A stretch of 64,000 nt of DNA from positions 1 to 64,000 of the forward strand of contig WGMC01000029.1 of NCBI GenBank assembly GCA_016125265.1, written 5' to 3'. Of this stretch, positions 8,318 to 19,941 are shown in pieces (within the stretch, counting starts at the first letter, position 1; each line of letters begins with the position of its first letter). The DNA comes from Planctomycetaceae bacterium. Lineage in GTDB: Bacteria > Planctomycetota > UBA1135 > GCA-002686595. A program made the position numbers and the translations under genes. The notes below the pieces were generated by a model. It worked only from the letters and a program-made list of their open reading frames with translations, was not told the origin of the DNA and made no database searches.

Positions 8318-10551
8318 CGCGCCGACTCGATGGTCTTGAGGACCCGCTCCCAATCGAAGGTCAGCGAGAATACGGCCGGCCCCTCGCCCTCGACCGGTTC
8401 GCGAACGTGGATGCGCGGACTGCTGTCGCCGTCGACGAGGTACGCCATGCGCATGGAGGCCATCACACGCTCCACCTGCAGGTGCACGTAGAACTCACCC
8501 AAGCCGTTGGCTTCGACCGCAACTACGCCGCTGCTGTCGAGCGCCGCCAGATTCTCGAAGTTGGAGGCGGCCTTCGGCCCGCGGGAGAGGATCGGCCGCA
8601 GTCGGTACTCGGACCCGAGTTCGGGCGGATCGAGGGCCCGCAGCAGGAGCGGCACACCTCGGGCCACCAAGTCCACACGTCGCGGGCCATCCACGCCGGC
8701 CACCAGGTGGTCGCGGTAGCCCTCGCCGCGCACGAACACGTCGTGGGAAACGCGGTCGAGGAGGAGCACGAGCGGTGTCTCGGGCGGGCGCTCGTACCAG
8801 GACGACCAGTCGCCGGGTGGAGCGATGGCCTTTGCTTTGTGCGGTTTGCCGTCCGCCCCGCGAACGTCCAGGGCCACGAGGCGCAACTGCGCGGGCAGAT
8901 CGAGAACGAGCGGCGCGTCCGGCACCACGTGCCACTCGAGCAACGGCCGGTCGTGCCACTTCGCGAGCACGGTGAGGCTCTGGATTTCTTCCACCGGGAT
9001 GCGGAGGTTGAAACTGCCGTCCGGATCCACGAACTCGCGGTGGTTCTGCGAACCGTCCGTCTGGTTCACCTGCACCAGAAGGTGCTCGGCCCATCCGTCC
9101 GACGCGGCGAGTGCGGCCCCTGGCACGAGCCGCGCCGCGCGGTTTGCCGTCAGCCGCTCCAACACCACTTCGTGGTCCCGGTCGCCGGGTCGAAAGACGG
9201 CACGCTCGCTCACCTTCCAACCTGGGGTGTTCGTGGTCAGCTCCCATCGCCAAGTGCTGGGGACGCGCCCGCCGAACGAGTAGTTGCCCCGGTCGTCGAT
9301 CTCCGCCCAGCCGCCGGCGAACAACGTCCGCGGCGCGAGCGAACCGGGACCGCCCGCCACGTTCAAGTTCACGTCCTCGAAGTTGCCCTCGCCACGCACC
9401 ACAGCACGTCCAGCGCAGAGGATCCCTTCGGCCGTGTCCACGGGCGAAAGGGTCAGGGTGCCCGGCCCGGCGACGGGAGGCAGCTCCACGGCCTCCAGGA
9501 GATCCCATCCACGATAGAGCACCAGACAGACGGCCTGCCCGAGGTTCCGCCAGACATCGGGGCCGAGGCGCACGACGAACTGGCCGTCCTCACCGACGGC
9601 CAGTGACTCCCGCTGGCGATTGGGGTGCCCGCGCGTCGGAGCGGGATCGAACAGGGACCAGCCCCAATCGGCGACGTCCCGATCGCCGTGGAACGAGCCC
9701 AAGAGCACGAGGTCCTCCGCGCTGAACCGCGCTTCGGCGGAAGCGCGCTGCCCCGCGCCCGGCGTGCGCGCGCGCAGGCTGACGACTCCCAGCGGCACGG
9801 GCGCTTCCACGTGCACCAGGAGATCGGTTTCCGCGGGCAGGCGCTCGAACGAACACACACCGCCCCGCACACGCCCCTCGGCGAGGAGCGCCGCATCGAT
9901 GGCATCCCAATGTCCGTACGCACTGTCGTGGTCCTGGGGCGCGACGAGCCGCACGAGCGCGCCCTCGGCGCTCGCGCCGCCCTCGTCGACCACGTGCACG
10001 TCGAGGCCGGCGCCCGCGCTAAGGACGAGCAGCACGGGTTCGTCGCCGAGTTGGGCAGGATCGAACGTCACCCCGTCGACCTGAGTGCCGGGCCCCGCAG
10101 GTTCGACGCGGCGTTCCGCCGTGTTCGCGACGAAGTGAGCGGTGAGCCACACACGCCCATCGGCGGCCGATGTGCCGATGCTCTCGGGTTTGCTCCTGGG
10201 CTGCGACGCGGCGCGCAGTACGACCCGCACACCTTCGATCGGCGTCCGCTGCTCGTCGACGACCTTCACCCAGACCCCCGTGCGGACTCCAGTGACCTCC
10301 GGCGACGCGGGTTCGTTCGCCGCCGGCAAGGCCGAGCTCGATCCCTCCGCACCTTCGAGAGCGACCCGCTCGCCCGCGTCCTCGCGTGCGCGCACGGCTT
10401 CGAGCGAAACCTCTTCCGCCGCCACTTCGGCCTGTTGCGGTGGCCCAACACGCACCCCCTCCACCGCCGGCGCCTTGCCCCGCAGGAGCACCGCCCCGAG
10501 CACAAGACCGAGAGCGACGACCAACAACACGATCCACTGTCTTGCACCCAT
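8314..10551 (-). CDS. Tandem exported paralog 2, signal-anchor protein
   Basis: This 745-aa protein has a hydrophobic N-terminus (WIVLLVVALGLVLGAVLL, residues 6-23) and then the beta-sandwich GVWVKVVDEQRTPIEGVRVV. The shared blocks are LSAGAGLDVHVVDEGGASAE, VRGGVCSFERLPAETDLLVH, FSAEDLVLLGSF and GEFYVHLQVERVMASMRM. It is most like paralog 3, including long stretches of near-identical DNA around 10020-10080. The ATG at 10551 has an excellent ribosome site (AGGAGG six bases upstream), one of the few strong ones in the window. The 177-bp gap before it may hold an internal promoter. Function is unknown; cell-surface or periplasmic location is inferred. Confidence 0.72.
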   Translation of the reverse strand: MGARQWIVLLVVALGLVLGAVLLRGKAPAVEGVRVGPPQQAEVAAEEVSLEAVRAREDAGERVALEGAEGSSSALPAANEPASPEVTGVRTGVWVKVVDEQRTPIEGVRVVLRAASQPRSKPESIGTSAADGRVWLTAHFVANTAERRVEPAGPGTQVDGVTFDPAQLGDEPVLLVLSAGAGLDVHVVDEGGASAEGALVRLVAPQDHDSAYGHWDAIDAALLAEGRVRGGVCSFERLPAETDLLVHVEAPVPLGVVSLRARTPGAGQRASAEARFSAEDLVLLGSFHGDRDVADWGWSLFDPAPTRGHPNRQRESLAVGEDGQFVVRLGPDVWRNLGQAVCLVLYRGWDLLEAVELPPVAGPGTLTLSPVDTAEGILCAGRAVVRGEGNFEDVNLNVAGGPGSLAPRTLFAGGWAEIDDRGNYSFGGRVPSTWRWELTTNTPGWKVSERAVFRPGDRDHEVVLERLTANRAARLVPGAALAASDGWAEHLLVQVNQTDGSQNHREFVDPDGSFNLRIPVEEIQSLTVLAKWHDRPLLEWHVVPDAPLVLDLPAQLRLVALDVRGADGKPHKAKAIAPPGDWSSWYERPPETPLVLLLDRVSHDVFVRGEGYRDHLVAGVDGPRRVDLVARGVPLLLRALDPPELGSEYRLRPILSRGPKAASNFENLAALDSSGVVAVEANGLGEFYVHLQVERVMASMRMAYLVDGDSSPRIHVREPVEGEGPAVFSLTFDWERVLKTIESAR

Positions 10552-10728
10552 GGATTTTCCTCCTGCGCTCGCGCCCGGCAGACTCTACCCCGTCCGCTTC
10601 AGGAGGGTAACGTCGGACGGCGCGGTTCGCGCGATCTTCCCGAGTTGCGAAATCCCCCACCGCATCGCCCCTCGCGACACGCGAGGCGAGATCCGACGGT
10701 CGGCCGACTTCGGCTGGGCTTCTTCCAG

Positions 10729-12996
10729 CTATCGCAGCGCAGCGAGGGCCTCGAGGATCCTGGCGCGGTCGAAGGTCAGCGCAAACTCCATCGGTCCATG
10801 GCCTTGCGAGACCTCCGAAACTTGGATGCGCGGGCTCTCTTCGCCGCCGACGATTTGGACGGCGCGCATGGACGGTGTGACTCGCTCCAACTGCAAGTGC
10901 ACATAGAACTCGCCGGTTCCGCTCACGACCACCGCGGCGACGCCTTGGCTGTCGAACTCCAACTTCGAACCGAAATCAGGGGCCGCCTGTGGACCGCGGG
11001 CCAGTATCGGACGAAGCCGGAACTCCTCGGGCAACTCCGGCAGATCCGATGCGCGCAGAATCAATGACACACCGCGCTCTGCCAAGTCCACACGCCGATG
11101 CTCCGACACGGCGCGCACCAGCGTGTCCCGGTAACCCTCCGCCTGCACCAACACATCCTGGGCCGGAAGGTGGAGCAACACGACAAGGGGCGACTCAGCA
11201 GTGCGCTGGTACCAACCCGCTTCCTCGTTGAGTGGATCGATCGCCTTGGCCTTCAATCGATTGCCACCGTCGCCCCTGACGTCGAGCCGCACCAGCCTTA
11301 AGTCCGGCGGCAACTCCACATCCAGGGGAGCGCCGGGAGTCACTCCCCATTCAAGAATCGGCCGCTCGTGCCACTTGGTCCACACCGAGACCGTGCTGAC
11401 ATCTTCCAGCGATCCGAGGACCTGGAAGCGCCCATCGGATTCCACGTACAACTGACGATCGTCGGCTCCATCACTGGCGTGCATTACCACCCGGACGTGA
11501 TCCGCCCAATCGTTGGAGGCGGCAAGGGCGGGCCCGGGCAGAAGCCGCCCCATCGGGGGACCACCCGCACGCACCAACCGCAGGCGGTGGTCAGCAACGC
11601 CAGCTTCGAACCCCGCCGGTTCGGCCACTTCCCAGTCGTCCGAGATGCAGTGGAGCTTCCACTTCCACAGAGACGGCCCGCGACCGTGCAGGGAGAACCG
11701 ACCCTCCCCATCGGGCTGCACCGTGCGGGCTGCGCTGAACCCAGTCGGATCTCCGGGAGATCGAATGCCGCTCACGGACAATCGAACTGTCTTAGGATCC
11801 CCCTCGGGATCGAGGTGGACCGTGCCGCTACACAGGTTCGACAGCGCCGCATCCATGGGGTCGAGCCGCACGACACCCGCTCCCAAAGACGGCGGAAGCT
11901 CCACGGCTTCCAGCAAATCCGATCCTCGGTGCACGACGAGACACACGCCGGGCCCAAGGGCGCCGAAGACGTCAGGAGCCATCCGCACGACGAAGTGCCC
12001 GTTCTCCGCCACGTGAAGCGGGTTCGTCGGCTGCATGGCGGCGCTCCCCTCAGCGGTCGGGGCGAAGAGCGACCATCTCCAGCGGGCGCTTGTGAAATCC
12101 CCGCGCAGCTCGCCGAGCAACACCACATCGTCCGCGCTGTAGCGGGCCTCCACCAGGCTGCGCCGCCCCGAAATGGCAGTGCGAGTACGCAAGCTCATCG
12201 GGCCCAACGGCGGCGGCGCCTGCACGTGCAGCAACAGATCTGTGTCCGCGGGCAATCGCGCAAAGTGGCACACACCATCGCGCACCCGACCCTCGACCAT
12301 GACGGCGGCGTCGAGGGCGTCCATGCCGCCGAAAACGCTGTCGTGGTCCGCAGGGGAAACGAGCCGCACCAGCGCACCCTCTGCGCTGCCGCCGCCCTCG
12401 TCGATCACATGCACGTCGAGCCCGGCGCCCGCGCTCAGAACGAACAGCACGGGTTCGTCGCCGAGTTGGGCGGGGTCGAACGTCACCCTGTCGACTCTCG
12501 GCGCGGGTCCCGCGCGTTCGACCCGCCGCTCCGACGCATCGGTTTCCCATCGCAGGGCGAGCCACACCAAGCCGTCCGCACCCGACGTGCCCACGGACTC
12601 GGGTTTGCCACCGGGCCTCGCGGCGCTGCGCATCGCCACCCGGATATCCGCAGTCGGAGCGTTCTGCTCGTCGACGACTTTCACCCAAACGCCGCCAGAA
12701 TGGCCCGAACTCGCCTCCGCGGTATTCGCAACCCCGAGCGCACCTGCCAATGCGGAGCTCGTTTCGTCTTCGAGTTGCACGCGCGACCCAACCACATCTG
12801 CGGCGCGAACGGGCACGGGCTCCGCACCCTCTGCAATCGTACCGTCGGCGACAACCGCCGTTTCGCGTCGCCCCCCATCCCCTGTGGGACGGACCCCCGT
12901 CCAGAACCACCAACCGAGCAACAGCCCCAAGGCCAGCACCACAAGGCCAACTTTTGCACCCATCGACTTCCCGTGCTGTGCCCGCGTCTGGTCCAT
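10729..12996 (-). CDS. Tandem exported paralog 3, signal-anchor protein
   Basis: This 755-aa protein has the layout of its neighbours: an N-terminal hydrophobic anchor (VGLVVLALGLLLGWWFW), beta-sandwich GVWVKVVDEQNAPTADIRVA, block LSAGAGLDVHVIDEGGGSAE, block YSADDVVLLGELRGDF and the C-terminal GEFYVHLQLERVTPSMRAVQ. Two starts are possible. The ATG at 12996 overlaps the paralog 4 stop (TGATG) and suggests coupling. The ATG at 12963 gives MGAK, matching MGAR and MGVR of paralogs 2 and 4, and has GGGAAG upstream. I annotate the coupled start but regard the two as about equally likely. No enzymatic signature is seen. Confidence 0.7.
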   Translation of the reverse strand: MDQTRAQHGKSMGAKVGLVVLALGLLLGWWFWTGVRPTGDGGRRETAVVADGTIAEGAEPVPVRAADVVGSRVQLEDETSSALAGALGVANTAEASSGHSGGVWVKVVDEQNAPTADIRVAMRSAARPGGKPESVGTSGADGLVWLALRWETDASERRVERAGPAPRVDRVTFDPAQLGDEPVLFVLSAGAGLDVHVIDEGGGSAEGALVRLVSPADHDSVFGGMDALDAAVMVEGRVRDGVCHFARLPADTDLLLHVQAPPPLGPMSLRTRTAISGRRSLVEARYSADDVVLLGELRGDFTSARWRWSLFAPTAEGSAAMQPTNPLHVAENGHFVVRMAPDVFGALGPGVCLVVHRGSDLLEAVELPPSLGAGVVRLDPMDAALSNLCSGTVHLDPEGDPKTVRLSVSGIRSPGDPTGFSAARTVQPDGEGRFSLHGRGPSLWKWKLHCISDDWEVAEPAGFEAGVADHRLRLVRAGGPPMGRLLPGPALAASNDWADHVRVVMHASDGADDRQLYVESDGRFQVLGSLEDVSTVSVWTKWHERPILEWGVTPGAPLDVELPPDLRLVRLDVRGDGGNRLKAKAIDPLNEEAGWYQRTAESPLVVLLHLPAQDVLVQAEGYRDTLVRAVSEHRRVDLAERGVSLILRASDLPELPEEFRLRPILARGPQAAPDFGSKLEFDSQGVAAVVVSGTGEFYVHLQLERVTPSMRAVQIVGGEESPRIQVSEVSQGHGPMEFALTFDRARILEALAALR

Positions 12997-15206
12997 CACC
13001 GCATCCTGCCCGTGAGCTCGAGGAGTCTCGCACTGTCGAAAACAAGCGTGAACTCCTCGGGGGACTGTCCCGCCAAGGGTTCGGACACACGGATGCGCGG
13101 GTTGTCCGGACCATCCAGCCTGCGCACGAATACGGTGGTCTCGACCACACGCTCCAACAACAGATGGACGTAGAACTCGCCGACGTCGCCAGCCAACAGC
13201 GTCGTCTGTCCATTGCTGTCCAATGGCACAGCCGCACCGACGCTGGAGCGAACGTTCGGAACGCGGGCAAGCAGCGGGCGGATTCGAACGTCTTCGCCTA
13301 GCTCGGGCAAGTCGAGCACCCGCAGCACAACGGGAATGCCCCGTTCTGTCAAGTGAACGCGTCGATTACCAGAAACGCCGGAAATAACGGTGTCCCTGTA
13401 CCCGTCGGCCCGCACGAGCACGTCCTGGGAAGGTAGATCCAACAGCACGACCAAGGGCGACTCGGCACCTCTAGCGCCATGAATCGCGCCAATACCGCCG
13501 GTGTCGACTGCCCGAGCCTCCCGCGGCTCACCGTCACCGCCACGCACGTCGAGCCGTGCGAGCCGCAGCCCCGTCGGCAGTTCCACATGCACTGGTTCGC
13601 CAGCGACAGGATACAACTCGACGATGGGTCGATTGTGCCAGGCCGTGCCCACAGTGACCATACCGACGCCCTCTGGCCACGCCGCGATGGCAAGGGTCCC
13701 GTCGCGTTCGGGGTAGTAGATGTCGCCTTCGGAACCGTCGCTCGTGTGCAGTTGCACGAAAAGGTGGTCCCCCCAACCGGCAGACGCTGCGAGATCGGGC
13801 CCTGGCACGAGCCGCCCCGTTGCGGGTCGCTCGCGGCGCAGGAACTCGAGCCGGAGATCCATGCTTCCCGGCTGGAACACCACGGGCTCACGCAGGCGCC
13901 AATCCGCCGCACCGGCTCTCAGTTGCCACGTCCAGTGCGCCGGCACTCTCCCACGCAGGGAAAACCGGCCTTCCCCGTCGGGATCGGCGTAGACCTGCTC
14001 GAAGTACATCGGCTCGCCCGGCGGACGGTTGCCGGCGAGATAGAACCTGATGGGTGTGGCACCCGCCGTGGAGCCCAACAGCACACGCCCTGCGCAGAGG
14101 ACCGACGAGGCCGCGTCGATTGGCGGCAACCGGACGACACCGGGTCCCACGATGGGCGGCAGCTCTACCAACTCCAAGAAGCTGCCAAGGCCGTGGTTCA
14201 CCACTAGGCAAACGGCGGACTTCAGCCTCCGCCAAGTCGCGGCGGGAAGGCGGACCACGAAGCGTCCGTCGTCGGCTACGATCAGATTGCGTCGCACCGT
14301 CGCGTCGAACCCCAAGGGTTCCGGGTGGAACAGTGACCAAGTCCAGTGGGCGTCCGCGAAATCGCCGCGAAACTCGCCGAGAAGTACCAGGTCCTCTGCG
14401 CTGTAGCGGGCCTCCACACGGGTGCGCTCACCTGCCGCCAGAGAGCGAGCGCGCACGCCCAAGGTACCGAGGGGCGAAGGAGCGACCACATGCACGAACA
14501 GGTCCGTGCCCGCGGGCAGGCGACCGAACGAACACACACCGGCTCGCACTCGGCCTTCGAGCATGTACGCAGGATCGACCTCGTGCAAGCTCCCATACGC
14601 CGCGTCGTAATCCACAAGCGAAATCACTCGCACCACCGCGCCCTCGGTGCTCGCGCCGCCGTCGTCGATGACTTCCACATCGAGCCCCGCGCCATCGCCG
14701 AGCACGAGCAGCACCGGTTCGCCGTCGAGTTGGGTGAGATCCACATCCACCCCAAACGACCCGAGGCCCGGTCCCGCGGGTTCCACCCGTCGCACCGTCG
14801 GGCCGACGTCCAGTTGCGCTGTGAGCCAGAGCCGCCCGTCCGCGGCTGAAGTGCCGAAGGAGTCCGGCGCCGTCCGAATGTTCGACTCCCGGCGCAGAAG
14901 AACTGGGACACCTTCTAGGGGCTGTTGCCGCTCGTCCACGACCAGCACCCACAGGCCCAGCCCCGATCCGGTGGGTCCCCTTGGGACGTGATCGTCGGCG
15001 GCTGCGTTGGGAGCTGCGTTCCCCTGCGCGATGCGCTCGGCAGCGAGCTCCGGCGCGGTTAAGGCTAGCGATTCGGCGTGGGCCGCAACCTGCGCGTGTT
15101 CCGTTGGAAGGCTCACCAAACGCTCCGCATCCACTGGCCAAAACGACCAAGCGAGGCAACCACCGAGGGCCAGCAGAAGCGCTGCGATTTCCAACCGTAC
15201 GCCCAT
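12996..15206 (-). CDS. Tandem exported paralog 4 (first of four), signal-anchor protein
   Basis: This 736-aa protein begins MGVRLEIAALLLALGGCLAW, a signal-anchor or signal peptide, and has GGGAGGAAG as a ribosome site. The first beta-sandwich (GLWVLVVDERQQPLEGVPVL) is followed by GTSAADGRLWLTAQ, GDGAGLDVEVIDDGGASTEG, YSAEDLVLLGEFRGDFADAH and the C-terminal GEFYVHLLLERVVETTVFVR. It begins 21 bp after the beta-CASP nuclease gene, so the array is probably read through from that gene. Carboxypeptidase-regulatory-like folds usually mediate binding or act as spacers on exported proteins; the role here is unknown. Confidence 0.72.
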   Translation of the reverse strand: MGVRLEIAALLLALGGCLAWSFWPVDAERLVSLPTEHAQVAAHAESLALTAPELAAERIAQGNAAPNAAADDHVPRGPTGSGLGLWVLVVDERQQPLEGVPVLLRRESNIRTAPDSFGTSAADGRLWLTAQLDVGPTVRRVEPAGPGLGSFGVDVDLTQLDGEPVLLVLGDGAGLDVEVIDDGGASTEGAVVRVISLVDYDAAYGSLHEVDPAYMLEGRVRAGVCSFGRLPAGTDLFVHVVAPSPLGTLGVRARSLAAGERTRVEARYSAEDLVLLGEFRGDFADAHWTWSLFHPEPLGFDATVRRNLIVADDGRFVVRLPAATWRRLKSAVCLVVNHGLGSFLELVELPPIVGPGVVRLPPIDAASSVLCAGRVLLGSTAGATPIRFYLAGNRPPGEPMYFEQVYADPDGEGRFSLRGRVPAHWTWQLRAGAADWRLREPVVFQPGSMDLRLEFLRRERPATGRLVPGPDLAASAGWGDHLFVQLHTSDGSEGDIYYPERDGTLAIAAWPEGVGMVTVGTAWHNRPIVELYPVAGEPVHVELPTGLRLARLDVRGGDGEPREARAVDTGGIGAIHGARGAESPLVVLLDLPSQDVLVRADGYRDTVISGVSGNRRVHLTERGIPVVLRVLDLPELGEDVRIRPLLARVPNVRSSVGAAVPLDSNGQTTLLAGDVGEFYVHLLLERVVETTVFVRRLDGPDNPRIRVSEPLAGQSPEEFTLVFDSARLLELTGRMR

Positions 15207-15227
15207 GGCTTCCTCCCTGCTCGCACC

Positions 15228-16685
15228 CTAGCTGCGTACACTGAGGGAGAGCTCATCCCCCGCGCGTGGCTGCATGACCGGCCAACCAAGACGCTCGTCG
15301 ATGGCCGCCGCCAGGCCCGTGCGGCCGCGGTCCTCGCCGTGCACCAGCGCGACTTGCCGCGGCGGTTGGGGCAGTTGGCCCAGCCAGTCGAGCAGCTCGG
15401 ACTGGTCCGCGTGCGCGGAGAAGCCGCCCAAGGTGTGGACCTTGGCTTTGACGGCGATCGTCTCGCCCATCACACGCACGGTGCGCGCTCCGCCGACGAT
15501 CGCAGCGCCGGTCGTGCGGCCCGCTTGGAAGCCGGTGAACACCAAATGGGTGTCGGAGCGCCACAACCGGTGCTTCAGGTGGTGCAGGATGCGTCCGCCC
15601 TCGCACATGCCGCTGGCGGAGAGGATCACGAGGCCCTCCTCGCGGTTGAGTGCCATCGATTCCTCCGGCGTGCGCGTTTGGCGCAGGCCCTTCGGTATGC
15701 GCACACACACACCCGGGTCCAATCCGCGCTTGAGGCAGTCCGAATGGCGCCGGTAGAGCCCCGTGACGTCGATCGCCATGGGACTGTCGAGCACCACACG
15801 ACCCGGGGGCAGGACACCGGCCTTCTCGAGGTGCGCCAGGTGCCCTAGCACCTCCTGCGCCCGGCCCACCGCGAACACGGGCACGAGCACCGTCGAACCC
15901 TGGGACATGGCCTGCTTCAAGATCGCGCCGAGTTCTTCCACCGTGGAAGCCAGATCGCGGTGGCGGCGGTCCCCGTAGGTCGATTCGACGAGCACCCAGT
16001 CGGCCGCCGGCGGCGGCGTGGGCGCGCGCATCACGTCGCTTTGGGACTCCGCACGCCCGAGGTCGCCGGACACCAGCAGGGTGCCGCGCTCGCCGCCGTG
16101 GCCGATGTCGAACTCGACACTCGCGGCGCCCAGGATGTGCCCCGCGTGGTGGAACCTCGCGCGCACGTCCGGCGCCACGTCGAACCAATCTTGGAAGGCG
16201 TGCTCCTCGAACTGCGCCAGGGCCGCGCGCGCGTCCTCCTGGGTGTAGAGCGGCTCGACCGGCTTCTGCCCGCGGCGCCGACGCCGGCGCGATTCGCGCT
16301 CCGCATCGCTCTCTTGGATGTGTGCCGAATCGAGCAAGAGGATCCCGCTGAGATCCCGTGTGCCCGCCGTCGTATGGATGGGGCCGCGATAACCGCGAGC
16401 CACCGCGAGTGGAACGCGGCCGGCATGGTCCAGGTGCGCGTGCGTCAAGACCACGGCGTCGAGTCGCTTCCAGTCCAAACCCAGCCGCGCGCGGTTCTTC
16501 GCATCGGCTTCCCGGCCGCCCTGGAACATGCCGAGATCGACCAGCACCTGGGAGCGGCCCGTCTCCAAATGGAAACAAGAGCCCGTGACTTCCCCGGCCG
16601 CGCCGAGGAACGTGACACGCGCGAAGGCCTCCCGGGAGGCCTGGAACGCCCTGCGGGGACCCTTCGCGACTCGGGACTGGGTCAT
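15228..16685 (-). CDS. Metallo-beta-lactamase/beta-CASP RNase
   Basis: The 485-aa protein is of the CPSF73-like beta-CASP family of zinc-dependent RNA nucleases. Visible motifs are the metal-binding THAHLDHAG, the distal ligand regions HHAGHILGA and VSGDLGR, the beta-CASP insert with VESTYGDR, the VILSASGMCEGGRILHHLKH block, and the C-terminal GGFSAHADQSELLDWL (motif C). There is no KH domain, so it resembles the bacterial single-domain type. The ATG at 16685 is chosen because the protein then starts just before the fold; frames extending upstream run over the divergent hsp20 gene. Its stop is 21 bp from the first of four exported paralogs, but no functional link is obvious. Confidence 0.88.
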   Translation of the reverse strand: MTQSRVAKGPRRAFQASREAFARVTFLGAAGEVTGSCFHLETGRSQVLVDLGMFQGGREADAKNRARLGLDWKRLDAVVLTHAHLDHAGRVPLAVARGYRGPIHTTAGTRDLSGILLLDSAHIQESDAERESRRRRRRGQKPVEPLYTQEDARAALAQFEEHAFQDWFDVAPDVRARFHHAGHILGAASVEFDIGHGGERGTLLVSGDLGRAESQSDVMRAPTPPPAADWVLVESTYGDRRHRDLASTVEELGAILKQAMSQGSTVLVPVFAVGRAQEVLGHLAHLEKAGVLPPGRVVLDSPMAIDVTGLYRRHSDCLKRGLDPGVCVRIPKGLRQTRTPEESMALNREEGLVILSASGMCEGGRILHHLKHRLWRSDTHLVFTGFQAGRTTGAAIVGGARTVRVMGETIAVKAKVHTLGGFSAHADQSELLDWLGQLPQPPRQVALVHGEDRGRTGLAAAIDERLGWPVMQPRAGDELSLSVRS

Positions 16686-16805
16686 GCACCTAGAGCCTAG
16701 CAGAGATCTCTGTCGGCGCTCCGGGAAGCTGAACTCTTGGTTCGTGTGGGCTAAGATCCGGCTCGCGCCGCCTGGGCGACACTCCCCGGGGCGCGAGGCA
16801 CCACC

Positions 16806-17210
16806 ATGGCTCAGGAATCCGACACGTGGATGTGGGAGCGCGCGCGGGCGATCGTCGACCGCGCGGACCGCATCCAGCGCCGCTTCTTCCAGCTCTCTTC
16901 CTCCGGCAGCGATGGCCCCACCTGGGAGCCGCCCGTGGACGTGTTCCAGACGGACACGGAGCTGTGGATCCTGACGGCCATGCCAGGTGTGGCCGCCCCG
17001 AGTGTGACCGTCACCCTGGATGGTGTAGCCCTGATCGTGCGCGGCACCCGCACCCTGCCCAGCGCCCTCAAGGGAGCCAAGGTGCACCGCCTCGAGATCC
17101 CCTACGGCCGCTTCGAACGCCGCATCCACCTGCCCCCCGGCCGCTACCAACCACGCGCCCACCAACTGATCGACGGGTGCCTGGTGCTCTCCTTCAAGAT
17201 CCTTCCCTGA
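16806..17210 (+). CDS. Hsp20/alpha-crystallin family small heat-shock protein
   Basis: The 134-aa protein contains an alpha-crystallin domain at roughly residues 38-134: PPVDVFQTDTELWILTAMPG, then VTVTLDGVALIVRGTR and the edge-strand region IPYGRFERRIHLPPG, matching the usual IPYGRFERRI-type motif of the family. A short helical N-terminus (WERARAIVDRADRIQRRFFQ) replaces the longer arm of classical members. It acts as an ATP-independent holdase for unfolding proteins. lon follows after 11 bp, making a proteostasis operon. The 120-bp upstream gap to the divergent nuclease gene probably holds the promoter; no CIRCE-type inverted repeat was noticed there. Confidence 0.87.
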   Translation: MAQESDTWMWERARAIVDRADRIQRRFFQLSSSGSDGPTWEPPVDVFQTDTELWILTAMPGVAAPSVTVTLDGVALIVRGTRTLPSALKGAKVHRLEIPYGRFERRIHLPPGRYQPRAHQLIDGCLVLSFKILP

Positions 17211-17221
17211 CTGCCACAACC

Positions 17222-19870
<2,649 letters not shown>

Positions 19871-19941
19871 ATCGCTCCTTGCGGCACCCGCTTCGACCCT
19901 TCCCTTGTTTGCGCGGACGTCGCAGGGCAAGGCGTTGGAGT

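Noticed and set aside
6479..8491. Long plus-strand frame opposite paralog 1
   Set aside because: The minus strand has signal anchor, family blocks and paralogs. The plus-strand product is low-complexity and unlike any family.
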